NCBI RefSeq assembly: GCF_027923225.1
Contig: NZ_BSDI01000019.1
Coordinates: 153,600 to 217,599 of the forward strand
Source of the DNA: Phytohabitans aurantiacus
Lineage (GTDB): Bacteria > Actinomycetota > Actinomycetes > Mycobacteriales > Micromonosporaceae
DNA: 64,000 bases
Direction: 5' to 3'
This document shows positions 16,909 through 25,117 of the stretch, in pieces. Position 1 is the stretch's first letter, and each line of letters begins with the position of its first letter. The position numbers were made by a program, and so were the translations under genes. The notes below the pieces were generated by a model, which was given only the letters and a program-made list of their open reading frames with translations, ran no database searches and was not told the DNA's origin.

Positions 16909-17691
16909 TCAGATCTCGTCCAGCAGATCGACCACCGAATCGATGATGCGCGACGGGCGATACGGATAGCGTTCGGCCTCGGCGCGAGAACTGATCCCCG
17001 TCAGCACGAGGATCGTCTCCAGCCCCGCCTCCAGCCCGCACAACACATCGGTATCCATCCGGTCACCGATCATCGCCGTCGTCTCGGAATGCGCCTCGAT
17101 CGTATTGAGCGCCGATCGCATCATCATCGGATTCGGCTTGCCGACGAAGTACGGCTCGACGCCGGTCGCCTTGGAGATCATGGCTGCCACCGAGCCAGCG
17201 GCTGGCAGCGCGCCCTCGATCGACGGGCCGGTCGGGTCAGGGTTCGTACAGATGAACCGCGCCCCACCGTTGATCAGCCGGACGGCCTTGGTGATCGCCT
17301 CGAAGCTGTACGTGCGGGTCTCGCCCAGCACGACGTAGTCCGGCTCGAAGTCGGTCAGGATGTATCCGACCGCGTGCATCGCGGTGGTCAGTCCCGCCTC
17401 ACCGATGACGTACGCGGTGCCGCCCGGCCGCTGGTCGGCAAGGAACTGCGCGGTGGCGAGCGCCGCCGTCCAGATGGCGTGCTCGGGCACCTCGAAGCCC
17501 ATCCGGGTCAGCCGCGCCTGCAGGTCGCGCGGCGTGTAGATGGAGTTGTTGGTCAGTACCAGGAACGGCTTGCCGGATGCCCGGAGCCGGTTGATGAACT
17601 CGGGTGCGCCCGGCACCGGCTGGCCCTCGTGGACCAGCACGCCGTCCATGTCCGTAAGCCAGCTCTCCACCGGCTTCCGCCGATCACTCAC
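16909..17691 (-). CDS. HAD-IIA family phosphatase (NagD-like)
   Basis: 260 residues with HAD motif I DMDGVL (14-19), motif II VLTNNS, motif III Lys in VGKPNPMMM and the acidic motif IV GDRMDTD. The NagD/PNPPase group dephosphorylates small sugar or nucleotide phosphates in the cytoplasm. The GTG at 17691 follows AGGAG. It is 24 bp after ferrochelatase, as the last gene of the fabG-fabI-hemH run. The 137-bp gap to the upstream-facing gene end at 16771 holds only a weak 7-bp AACCCGG/CCGGGTT hairpin. Confidence 0.9.
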   Translation of the reverse strand: MSDRRKPVESWLTDMDGVLVHEGQPVPGAPEFINRLRASGKPFLVLTNNSIYTPRDLQARLTRMGFEVPEHAIWTAALATAQFLADQRPGGTAYVIGEAGLTTAMHAVGYILTDFEPDYVVLGETRTYSFEAITKAVRLINGGARFICTNPDPTGPSIEGALPAAGSVAAMISKATGVEPYFVGKPNPMMMRSALNTIEAHSETTAMIGDRMDTDVLCGLEAGLETILVLTGISSRAEAERYPYRPSRIIDSVVDLLDEI

Positions 17692-17715
17692 TGTGTCTCC
17701 TGCTCGCTCGGTCGC

Positions 17716-18696
17716 TCACCGCCGGCCTCCCTTGCTCATGCAGCACCCAGCGTGACACGTGTCCCGAGCGGGCAGCGTACCCGCGTCGACGCACTCGCGC
17801 ACCAGGTCACGGACCATTGCGACGAAGCGCGGGTCGGTTCCCGGCGTGCCCGCGCGGGCGTACGCCATGCCGAGCCGCCGCGCGGTGTCGGCGGCTTCGT
17901 TGTCGAGGTCCCAAATCACCTCAAGATGGTCCGAGACGAACCCGATCGGGCTGACCACGACGCCCGCCACGCCCTTGTCGGCCAGCGCGCGCAGGTGGTC
18001 GTTGACGTCCGGCTCCAACCATGGCACGTGCGGCGGGCCGCTGCGGCTCTGCCACACCAGGTCCCACGGCAGGTCGGGCGCCCCGAGCGACGCCACCAGC
18101 GCGGCTGTCTCGTTGAGCTGCTTCTCATAGAGCCCACCGTCTGGCCCAGCTGTGGAAGCCATGGAAACCGGGATCGAATGCGCTGTGAACACCAGCCGGA
18201 CGTCGCCAGCGGGCAACGTTGCCCGCGCCGCCCGTACCGCATCGGCGTGCGGCTCGACGAAGCCCGGGTGGTCGTGGAAGTGTCGCAGCTTCTCGATGAC
18301 CGGCGCGTCGGGCCCGACCGCCGCCCGCGCCGCCGCGATGTCCTCCAGATACTGCCGGCACGACGAGTACCCGCCGTACGCGCTCGTCACGAACGCCAGC
18401 GCGTGCCGCACGCCGTCGTCGCGCATCTGCGCGACGGTGTCGGCGAGCATGGGGTGCCAGTTGCGATTGCCCCAGTAGACCGGCATGTCAGATCCGGCCC
18501 GCAGCGCCTCCAGCAGCTCGCGGCACTGCTGGTTGATCGGAGACACCCCACCGAAGTGCTGGTAGTGCTGCGCCACCTCGGCCAGCCGTTCCGGCGGCAC
18601 GTTTCGGCCGCGGGTCACGTTGGCAAGGAACGGGAGCACGTCGTCGGGGTGTTCCGGCCCGCCGAACGACACCAGCAGCAACGCGTCGTACGCCAT
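17716..18696 (-). CDS. hemH: (coproporphyrin) ferrochelatase
   Basis: 326 residues. The N-terminus YDALLLVSFGGPEHPDDVLP, the FTAHSIP metal-site segment, and VVSPIGFVSDHLEVIWDLDNEA with the catalytic Glu mark a ferrochelatase. It inserts Fe2+ into coproporphyrin III in the actinobacterial heme route. The C-terminal DTCHAGCC plus the earlier SSCRQY provide the four Cys that bind the [2Fe-2S] cluster of actinobacterial enzymes. It follows fabG and fabI, the mabA-inhA-hemZ order of mycobacteria. An R2 repeat occupies the 112-bp gap to fabI. The ATG at 18696 has CAGGAT six bases upstream, so it may have its own leaderless promoter. Confidence 0.93.
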   Translation of the reverse strand: MAYDALLLVSFGGPEHPDDVLPFLANVTRGRNVPPERLAEVAQHYQHFGGVSPINQQCRELLEALRAGSDMPVYWGNRNWHPMLADTVAQMRDDGVRHALAFVTSAYGGYSSCRQYLEDIAAARAAVGPDAPVIEKLRHFHDHPGFVEPHADAVRAARATLPAGDVRLVFTAHSIPVSMASTAGPDGGLYEKQLNETAALVASLGAPDLPWDLVWQSRSGPPHVPWLEPDVNDHLRALADKGVAGVVVSPIGFVSDHLEVIWDLDNEAADTARRLGMAYARAGTPGTDPRFVAMVRDLVRECVDAGTLPARDTCHAGCCMSKGGRR

Positions 18697-18723
18697 GCCC
18701 CTATCCTGCCCTAACCCAAAATC

Positions 18724-18799
18724 TTCAAGAGACAGGCGTGAGCTACCGCGACGTCCGCCGCGCGCAAGACCGCTGCTCCCGCGGCCTCACCGTCCGCGG
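18724..18799 (+). repeat. R2 repeat copy 1
   Basis: Holds GAGCTACCGCGACGTCCGCC (18740 on), then CGCGCAAGACCGC, GCTCCCGCGGCCTCACC. The same order of blocks recurs at 43.56, 43.7 and 49.9 kb. It fills the hemH-fabI gap. Confidence 0.75.
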
Positions 18800-18808
18800 T
18801 CCACACCC

Positions 18809-19591
18809 CTAGGCGCCGACCGCGTGGAATCCCCCGTCGACGTGGATGATCTCGCCCGTCGTGGCGGGGAACCAGTCCGACAGCAGCGCCAGGCACGCCT
18901 TCGCCGCTGACTCCTGGTCGCCGAGGTCCCAGCCGAGCGGCGCCCGCCTGACCCACTCGTCTTCGAACTTCTCGAAGCCCGGAATCGACTTGGCCGCCAT
19001 CGTGCGCAGCGGACCGGCCGAGACCAGGTTGCTGCGGATGCCCTGGCTGCCCAGGTGCAGCGCCAGATAGCGCGACGCCGACTCCAGGCCGGCCTTCGCG
19101 ACGCCCATCCAGTCGTACACCGGCCAGGCCAGCTGCGCGTCGAAGGTGAGCCCGACGAACGCGCTGCCCTGGCCCATCAGCGGGAGCGCGGCCGATGCGA
19201 GGCTCTTGTAGGAGTACGTCGAGACGTGCAGTGCGGTGGCCACGTCTTCCCACGGCGCCGACATGAACCCGCCGCCGAGGCAGCTCTGCGGCGCGAACCC
19301 GATCGAGTGCACGACGCCGTCCAGCCCGTCGACGTGCTCGCGTACCTTGTCGGCGAGCCCGTCCAGGTGCTCCTTGTTCTGCACGTCGAGCTCAATGACC
19401 GGCGCCTCTTTGGGCAGCCGCTTGGCGATCCGCTCGACCAGCGACAGCCGGCCGAACCCGGTGAGCACGACAGTGGCGCCCTGCTCCTGGGCGAGTTTCG
19501 CGACCGAGAACGCGATCGACTGGTCGGTGATGATCCCGGTGACGAGCAGCCGCTTACCGGCCAGCAGTCCAGACAACTCGAAACCCTCCAA
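18809..19591 (-). CDS. fabI: enoyl-[acyl-carrier-protein] reductase (FabI/InhA)
   Basis: 260 residues of the InhA type: LLAGKRLLVTGIITDQSIAF at the NADH site, GFAPQSCLGGGFM, and the catalytic YDWMGVAKAGLES (Tyr, then Lys seven residues on). It carries out the last reduction of each fatty acid elongation cycle (FAS II). It starts five bases after the fabG stop, so fabG and fabI are translationally close, as in the mabA-inhA operon. Confidence 0.95.
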   Translation of the reverse strand: MEGFELSGLLAGKRLLVTGIITDQSIAFSVAKLAQEQGATVVLTGFGRLSLVERIAKRLPKEAPVIELDVQNKEHLDGLADKVREHVDGLDGVVHSIGFAPQSCLGGGFMSAPWEDVATALHVSTYSYKSLASAALPLMGQGSAFVGLTFDAQLAWPVYDWMGVAKAGLESASRYLALHLGSQGIRSNLVSAGPLRTMAAKSIPGFEKFEDEWVRRAPLGWDLGDQESAAKACLALLSDWFPATTGEIIHVDGGFHAVGA

Positions 19592-19595
19592 AGAG

Positions 19596-20300
19596 TCAGT
19601 GCCCCATGCCCAAGCCGCCGTCCACCGGGATGACCGCCCCGGAGACGTACCCGGCAGCGTCGCCGGCCAGCCAGGTGACGACGCCCGCCACCTCGTCGGC
19701 GATCGCGAACCGCCCCGCCGGGATCGCCTTCAGGTACTCCGCCTTGCGCTCCTCCGGCAGCACGGCCGTCATATCCGTCTCGACGAAGCCGGGCGCTACC
19801 ACGTTGGCGGTGATGTTACGGCTGCCCAGCTCACGGGTGATCGACCGGGCGACGCCTACGAGCCCCGCCTTGCTGGCCGCGTAGTTGACCTGGCCCACCG
19901 AGCCGTACAGGCCGACCACCGACGAGATGAAGATCATCCGGCCCCAGCGCGCCCGCAGCATCTTGGTCGCCGCGCGCTTGGCCACCCGGTACGACCCGGT
20001 CAGGTTGGTGTCGAGGACCCGCGTGAACTGCTCCTCCGACATCCGCAGCAGCAGCGTGTCGTCGGTGATGCCCGCGTTCGCCACCAGCACCTCGACCGGG
20101 CCCAGCTCCGCCTCGATCGCGGTGAAGGCCGCGTCGACCGACGCCGTGTCCGTGATGTCACACTGGACGCCGAACAGCCCCTCGGGCGCCCCTGAGCCCC
20201 GGTGCGTGACGGCCACCCGGTCGCCCTGCTTCGCGAACGCCTGGGCGATCGCCAACCCGATCCCCCGGTTGCCGCCGGTCACCAGCACCGTGCGCGACAT
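19596..20300 (-). CDS. fabG: 3-oxoacyl-[acyl-carrier-protein] reductase (FabG/MabA)
   Basis: 234-residue short-chain reductase: TGGNRGIG (8-15) for NADPH, NAG in LVANAGIT, catalytic Ser in SSVVGLYGS and YAASK. It reduces beta-ketoacyl-ACP in FAS II. It is first in the fabG-fabI-hemH-HAD run. The ATG at 20300 follows GGGGGA. A TAATGT -10-like element lies about 40 bp upstream on the minus strand. It is divergent from the sensor kinase. Confidence 0.95.
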   Translation of the reverse strand: MSRTVLVTGGNRGIGLAIAQAFAKQGDRVAVTHRGSGAPEGLFGVQCDITDTASVDAAFTAIEAELGPVEVLVANAGITDDTLLLRMSEEQFTRVLDTNLTGSYRVAKRAATKMLRARWGRMIFISSVVGLYGSVGQVNYAASKAGLVGVARSITRELGSRNITANVVAPGFVETDMTAVLPEERKAEYLKAIPAGRFAIADEVAGVVTWLAGDAAGYVSGAVIPVDGGLGMGH

Positions 20301-20399
20301 TGTGTCCCCCTACGTCGTGTGGGCGTGCCGCACAGACATTACCGGGGTATGACCTTGCGGTTGGCACCGTGGTATCACGACCGCACTGGTCACCGCCCG

Positions 20400-20405
20400 T
20401 AACCT
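20400..20405 (+). promoter_or_regulatory. -10 element of a leaderless promoter for the sensor kinase
   Basis: TAACCT, six bases, then GTG at 20412; no ribosome site. Confidence 0.5.
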
Positions 20406-20411
20406 GCCATC

Positions 20412-21605
20412 GTGGGATCGTTCCTTCGCATGGCCTGGCACTGGCTGCGCCGCACCCTCGGCGGCCCGGACTATCCGCCTGTCCAGTTGGGGCCGCGCTG
20501 GCGACGGCTGGCGTCGTTCGGTGCGGTCCTGCTCGTCGGGCTCGGCGTCGTGACCGTCCAGTACCTGCACGACGACCGCAGGCTGCCGATGGCCCTGGCG
20601 GTGATACTGAGCGTGCTCGCCGTACTGCCGCTCCCGTTCCTGCTCTCCCGGCCGCTCGTGGCCTGGCGGCTGATGATGGTCGCGCAGCTGTTCGGCACGT
20701 TCAACCGCCACAATGACATCTGGCCGTGGGCGCCCACCCAGATCGCGATCAGCCTCGTGGTGCTGCTGGTCGTCGCCGCCCGGGTCGACCGGCCGATCGT
20801 GGTGTGGATCGGTCTCATCACCCTGATCCCGGTCTGGATCTTCGTGGACCCTGGCAACCAGGCCGGCGTCGCGCTGCTCTACACGGTCGTGATCGTCGTC
20901 GGTGACCTGATCGGCCGGAACGCCCGGATCAAGCGAGCGCTCACGGAGCAGTCCGAGGTCAGCGAGCTGGAAAAGGCCCGCCGCGCGGTACTGGAGGAGC
21001 GCACGCGGATCGCGCGCGAGCTGCACGACGTGGTCGCGCACCACATGTCGATGATCGCGGTACAGGCCGAGACCGCCCCGTACCGGCTCGGCGACCTGCC
21101 CGACCCCGTGCGTGACGAGTTCACGGGGATCGCGGGGGCGGCCCGAGGCGCGCTGACCGAGATGCGCCGGCTGCTGGGCGTACTGCGCAGCGACTCCGCC
21201 GAGCCGCTCAAGGCGCCGCAGCCGAGCCTCGCCGACCTGCCCGAACTCGTGGCCACCGCCCAGCGCGCCGGCGTCCAGGTCGAACTCGACGCCGCCAACG
21301 GCCCCGAACCGCCCGAGCCGGTCGGCCTGGCCGCCTACCGCATCGTGCAGGAGGCGCTCGCCAACGCCACACGTCACGCACCCGGCGCCCCCGTACGCGT
21401 GGAGATCCACCCCTGGAGCCGCCAGCTCCTCATCCGCGTCCACAATGGACCTAGTGCCCAGCCGGCACCCGAGGCCGCTGGCGAGGGGCATGGGCTCGCC
21501 GGGATGCGGGAGCGGGCGGTACTGCTTGGTGGCGAGTTCGAGGCGGCACCCACGGATGACGGCGGCTTCGAGGTCGACGCTCGGTTACCCTACGACCAGA
21601 CATGA
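20412..21605 (+). CDS. DesK/NarX-type sensor histidine kinase
   Basis: 397 residues. About four to five membrane helices (roughly residues 35-175) precede a coiled linker. Next come the HisKA_3 dimerisation motif IARELHDVVAHHMSMIAVQAE with the phospho-His and a HATPase region (YRIVQEALANATRHAPGA, GEGHGLAGMRERAVLLGG). It is the sensor of a two-component pair; the stimulus is unknown. Its stop overlaps the regulator start by four bases (ATGA), which couples translation. Confidence 0.92.
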   Translation: MGSFLRMAWHWLRRTLGGPDYPPVQLGPRWRRLASFGAVLLVGLGVVTVQYLHDDRRLPMALAVILSVLAVLPLPFLLSRPLVAWRLMMVAQLFGTFNRHNDIWPWAPTQIAISLVVLLVVAARVDRPIVVWIGLITLIPVWIFVDPGNQAGVALLYTVVIVVGDLIGRNARIKRALTEQSEVSELEKARRAVLEERTRIARELHDVVAHHMSMIAVQAETAPYRLGDLPDPVRDEFTGIAGAARGALTEMRRLLGVLRSDSAEPLKAPQPSLADLPELVATAQRAGVQVELDAANGPEPPEPVGLAAYRIVQEALANATRHAPGAPVRVEIHPWSRQLLIRVHNGPSAQPAPEAAGEGHGLAGMRERAVLLGGEFEAAPTDDGGFEVDARLPYDQT

Positions 21606-22270
21606 TCCGGGTACTCATCGTCGACGATCAGGCAATGGTGCGGCAGGGCTTCGGAGCCCTGCTGGCGGCCCAACACGACCTGCTCGTGGTCGGCGACGCC
21701 GCCAACGGCGCCGACGCGGTCACCGCCGCGCGCCGCCTCGACCCTGACGTCGTACTGATGGACGTGCGCATGCCGGTCCTCGACGGCCTGGAGGCGACCC
21801 GCCGCCTCATCGGCAACCGCCCGACCGGCAGCGAACGCCCACGCGTGCTGATCCTGACCACGTTCGACCTCGACGACTACGTCTACGAGGCGCTGCGGGC
21901 CGGAGCGAGCGGCTTCCTACTCAAAGACGCACCCGCCGCCGACCTCGTACAGGCCGTACGCGTCGTCGCGGCCGGCGAGGCGCTGCTCGCGCCGTCGGTG
22001 ACCCGGCGGCTGATCGCCGAGTTCGCCGCGCGCCCCAGCCGCGACCGTCCCCGCCCCACCGCACTCAACGCGCTCACCCCGCGCGAAACCGAGGTCCTGC
22101 GGTTGATCGCACGTGGACGGTCCAATGCGGAGATTGCCGCCGAGCTCGTGGTGGCCGAGCAGACCGTGAAGACCCACATTGGACGCATCCTCGCCAAACT
22201 CAACCTGCGCGACCGCGCGCAGGCGGTCATCCTGGCCTACGAAACGGGCCTCGTGGCGGTCGGCGAGTAA
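21602..22270 (+). CDS. NarL/FixJ response regulator
   Basis: 222 residues: receiver domain (VLIVDDQAMVRQGF, phospho-Asp in VVLMDVRMPVLDG, TTFDLDDYVYEALRAGASGFLLKD) and a LuxR helix-turn-helix (LTPRETEVLRLIARGRSNAEI, KTHIGRILAKLNLRDRAQAV, quoted in pieces). It is the cognate partner of the overlapping kinase gene and controls unknown target genes. Confidence 0.94.
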   Translation: MIRVLIVDDQAMVRQGFGALLAAQHDLLVVGDAANGADAVTAARRLDPDVVLMDVRMPVLDGLEATRRLIGNRPTGSERPRVLILTTFDLDDYVYEALRAGASGFLLKDAPAADLVQAVRVVAAGEALLAPSVTRRLIAEFAARPSRDRPRPTALNALTPRETEVLRLIARGRSNAEIAAELVVAEQTVKTHIGRILAKLNLRDRAQAVILAYETGLVAVGE

Positions 22271-22441
22271 CCAACCGGCTCTCCCCACACCACGCCGGAC
22301 GGACCAGCATGGTTGGCCGCACGGCTGGGATGGCTACTGGCCTTCGGGGTGATTTTGGTTGCCGCGTGCCGGGTCTGGTCACCTGATGGGTATACGATGT
22401 CGGACGGTTCTGAGCCCGGACGACCTTTGGAGGTGATCGCT

Positions 22442-22495
22442 GTGCGAGATAGCGATCCCCCTAGTCATAGCCGGGCCGCGCGCCCTCCCTTCTGA
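22442..22495 (+). CDS. possible 17-residue peptide
   Basis: GTG at 22442 follows GGAGG (at about 22430) and encodes MRDSDPPSHSRAARPPF; an in-frame ATG at 22397 would give 32 residues. The ribosome site is good but the peptide is low complexity. It could be a leader peptide for the small membrane gene at 22552. No family is recognised. Confidence 0.3.
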   Translation: MRDSDPPSHSRAARPPF

Positions 22496-22551
22496 GCCAC
22501 CCGGTTTCGACCGGGCGTGCCTTCGTGCCCTGTCGCCACGGGAGATCCGCC

Positions 22552-22626
22552 ATGAACCGCTACTTCGCCCCGCTGGGCTTCACCCTCGCCGCCGTCTGGG
22601 TAGTCGTCCTCTTCGTCCTCGTCTAA
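22552..22626 (+). CDS. 24-residue single-pass membrane peptide
   Basis: ATG at 22552 follows GGGAG at eight bases. The product begins MNRYFAPLGFTLAA and continues as one hydrophobic helix ending VVVLFVLV. The size, good ribosome site and a clear membrane helix support a real small protein, though nothing indicates its partner. It lies after the response regulator and before the R1 repeats. Confidence 0.5.
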   Translation: MNRYFAPLGFTLAAVWVVVLFVLV

Positions 22627-22676
22627 CGCCCACCCCACACCAACCCGGCACGACGTGTCGCCACCCCTCACACGCC

Positions 22677-22732
22677 GATCAAGGGCAAACGCACGCGCTT
22701 CGATCTCGTTTCCACGCGCGTCCGCCCCCAGG
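22677..22732 (+). repeat. R1 repeat copy B (degenerate)
   Basis: The left arm (22677-22695) and core (22696-22714) match the family. The right arm decays after about twelve bases and the tail is absent. Copies B and C start 93 bp apart, and each is preceded by a CACGACGTGTCGCCAC-like block, so they form a tandem duplication. Confidence 0.75.
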
Positions 22733-22769
22733 CCAGCCCGACACGGCGCGTCGCCACGCCGCTCCCGCC

Positions 22770-22846
22770 GATCAAGGGCAAACGCACGCGGTTCGATCTC
22801 TTTTCCACGTGCGTTCGCCCTTGATCCATGCGAATGCCCTTGATCG
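22770..22846 (+). repeat. R1 repeat copy C (77 bp, complete)
   Basis: Arms 22770-22788 and 22808-22826 pair over 19 bases with one mismatch; the tail runs 22827-22846. The upstream block CACGGCGCGTCGCCAC also precedes copies B and G. Confidence 0.9.
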
Positions 22847-22863
22847 ACGCGCAGGACGCGGCG

Positions 22864-22926
22864 CGCACCGCGCAGAGTGCGGCACGCACCGCGCAGAGTG
22901 CGGCACGCACCGCGCAGAGTGCGGCG
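22864..22926. repeat. three tandem 21-bp units
   Basis: CGCACCGCGCAGAGTGCGGCA-type unit (21 bp) repeated three times: 22864-22884, 22885-22905 and 22906-22926, nearly identical. It lies between R1 copies C and D. Confidence 0.85.
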
Positions 22927-22998
22927 GCGCACCGCCGCCAACCCCTCAAACCTGGCGGCACGGCCGCGACCGGCGCGGACCCGCTGGTTGCCGCGCGG

Positions 22999-23075
22999 CG
23001 ATCAAGGGGGATTGCATCGATCAAGGGCGAACGCACGCGGAAAAGCGATCCAACCACGTGCATTTGCCCTTGATC
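22999..23075 (-). repeat. R1 repeat copy D (77 bp, complete, reverse)
   Basis: Same layout as the other complete copies but on the minus strand: tail 22999-23018, arm 23019-23037, core 23038-23056, arm 23057-23075. Confidence 0.88.
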
Positions 23076-23252
23076 GGCGGAAGGGGGCGGGCGGCGCGCC
23101 GCGGAAGGGGGCGGCGCGCGGCGGAAGGGGGCGGGCGGCGCGCGGCGGAAGGGGGCGGCGCGCGGCGCGGCGGCGGGCAGGGGGGCCGGCGCGGCGCGGC
23201 GGGGCGGCGGCAGGGCAGCGCGGGGCGCGGGGGGCGGCCCGCAGGGGTTGGG
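23076..23252. repeat. GC-only low-complexity stretch
   Basis: Imperfect repeats of GGCGCGCGGCGGAAGGGGGC and related G-rich units, almost free of A and T. It ends just before the VWA gene stop. No gene or terminator hairpin could be defended here. The whole gap 22627-23252 holds only R1 copies B-D, the 21-bp tandem and this stretch. Confidence 0.7.
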
Positions 23253-24203
23253 TTAGGGGAGGCGGCTGGTCCAGAGGAGGCTCATTGCTCCGGCTGCCAA
23301 CGCGAAGAGCAGCGCGAAGCCCGCGTACCACTGGGTCACCTCGCGGGGCTGGATGCGGTGGCCGATGGAGCTGCCCATGTCTTCGTAGACCTGCTTGAGC
23401 TCACTCGCCGACGCCGCCTCGTAGAAGAAGCCGCGCGTGGTCTCGGCCAGTTCGGCGAGCGCGAGGCGGTCGACCGGTACCGGTTGGAGTTGGCCGCCGA
23501 TGTCGACGACGCCCGAGTCGGTGCCGAACGCGATCGTCGAGACGGGCACGTTGGCCGAAGCCGCCGAGGCGCCGGCCTCTTCGACCGAGCGGCCAGACGT
23601 GCGGTAGCCGTCGGAGAGCAGCACGATGCGGGCCGGCGGGGCACCGGCGGCGCCGTCGGCCGGTACCGAGCGGATGGCCTCCAGGCAGGTGAAGACGGCC
23701 TCACCGGTGGCGGTGGCTTCGGCCAGCGTGAGCCCGTCGATGGCCGAGAGCACGGACGGGCGGTCCTTGGTCGGCGGTACGAGCACGTTGGCCGACTTGG
23801 CGAACGATACGAGGCCCAGGTTGTAGGTCGCGGGCAGCTCGGAGACGAACTGCTTGGCGGCCTCCTGCGCGGCCTCGATGCGGCTCGGCGACACGTCGTC
23901 GGCCTCCATCGACAGGGACACGTCGATGGCGAGCATGATGGTGGCGCGCTCCAGCGGCTCCTCGCGGTCGACGGAGGGGCGGGCCATCGCGGTGGCCAGC
24001 GCCAGCAGCGCGATCAGGAACGCGACCGCGGCCACGTGGCGGCGCCAGCCGAGGCCCTTGGGCGCGAGGGTGCGCAGCATGTCGACGTTGGTGAAGCGGA
24101 TGGCGTACTGCCGGCGGCGGAACTGGCGCCACACGTACGCGCCGGCGATGGCCAGTACCGGAAGGAGCGCCAGCAACCACCACGGTTGCAGAAAACGGAT
24201 CAT
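23253..24203 (-). CDS. VWA-domain membrane protein (BatA-like)
   Basis: 316 residues from the ATG at 24203. It has an N-terminal pair of helices (LQPWWLLALLPVLAIAGAYV and a second at 57-73), a von Willebrand A domain with the metal site DVSLS (Asp94, Ser96, Ser98), and a C-terminal helix (FALLFALAAGAMSLLW). It is the third gene of a MoxR-DUF58-VWA operon, with a 4-bp overlap to DUF58. Such systems are thought to be metal-dependent chaperone or assembly complexes at the membrane. Confidence 0.9.
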   Translation of the reverse strand: MIRFLQPWWLLALLPVLAIAGAYVWRQFRRRQYAIRFTNVDMLRTLAPKGLGWRRHVAAVAFLIALLALATAMARPSVDREEPLERATIMLAIDVSLSMEADDVSPSRIEAAQEAAKQFVSELPATYNLGLVSFAKSANVLVPPTKDRPSVLSAIDGLTLAEATATGEAVFTCLEAIRSVPADGAAGAPPARIVLLSDGYRTSGRSVEEAGASAASANVPVSTIAFGTDSGVVDIGGQLQPVPVDRLALAELAETTRGFFYEAASASELKQVYEDMGSSIGHRIQPREVTQWYAGFALLFALAAGAMSLLWTSRLP

Positions 24204-25117
24204 CGCGTGGTTCCTCGGGTGCGTGCGTGCCGCTGGGCGGCGACGAACCGGACCATGTCCAGCAACCAGTCTGAGTCGGTGCGCAGTCGAAGGTGTGCCG
24301 CCCCGGCGCCGCGCAGCGCCTGGGCGATGGCTGTGCGCTGCGCGGCGGCCGCCTCGGCGTACCGGCGGCGCAGTTTGGGATCGGCGGTCTGCACCTCGTG
24401 CAGCGCACCGCTTTCGGGGTCGACGAGCGTGAGCACGCCGACGTCGGGAAGCTCCATCTCGCGGGGGTCGACGATCTCGATCGCGACCACGTCGTGGCGC
24501 ACCGCGAGCTTGCGCATGGGCCTCGCCCACTGGTCGGTCACCGCGAGGAAGTCGGAGATGACGACCGCCACACCCCGCCGGCGCGGTGGGCGGTTGAGCC
24601 GGTCGATCAGGGCGCCGAGGTCGCCGCGTCCGGGTTGCACCTGGGTACGCGCGATGGCGCGCAGCAGCCCCTGAGCCTCCTTGCGGCCGGGGCGAGCCGG
24701 CATCCGCACGGTGGAGGAGCCCGTGCCGACGACCGCGCCGATGCGGTTGCCGCCGCGCACGGTCAGGTAGGTGAGCGCCGCCGCGGCGGCGATGGCGACC
24801 TCCCGCTTGAGGTACTTGGCGGTGCCGAACTCCAGGCTTGCCGACAGGTCGACGGCCAGCCAGGTCTCCAGTTCGCGGTCTGCGACGGTGCGGCGCACGT
24901 GGGGCTGCGTGGTGCGCGCCGTGACCGGCCAGTCCATGCGCCGCACGTCGTCGCCCGGCCGGTACTCGCGGGACTCGCCCGCCTCGGTGCCCGGCCCCGG
25001 CAGCAGCCCTACGTAGTCACCCTGCAACAGCCCGTCGAGCTTGCGGCTGACGAGGAGTTGGAGCCGGGAGAGGACGGCGTCGGCCCGCGCCGTCGTCTGG
25101 GCGTCCAGCGGGCTCAT
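24200..25117 (-). CDS. DUF58-domain protein
   Basis: 305 residues with the DUF58 signature SREYRPGDDVRRMDWPVTART followed by a VWA-like region (LAVDLSASLEFG). Soluble and cytoplasmic. It overlaps MoxR upstream and the VWA gene downstream by four bases each (ATGA), which indicates tight coupling. Confidence 0.92.
   Translation of the reverse strand: MSPLDAQTTARADAVLSRLQLLVSRKLDGLLQGDYVGLLPGPGTEAGESREYRPGDDVRRMDWPVTARTTQPHVRRTVADRELETWLAVDLSASLEFGTAKYLKREVAIAAAAALTYLTVRGGNRIGAVVGTGSSTVRMPARPGRKEAQGLLRAIARTQVQPGRGDLGALIDRLNRPPRRRGVAVVISDFLAVTDQWARPMRKLAVRHDVVAIEIVDPREMELPDVGVLTLVDPESGALHEVQTADPKLRRRYAEAAAAQRTAIAQALRGAGAAHLRLRTDSDWLLDMVRFVAAQRHARTRGTTR

Noticed and set aside
22309..22385. A 25-codon ORF from the ATG at 22309
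   Set aside because: No ribosome site or leaderless promoter and no plausible peptide features.
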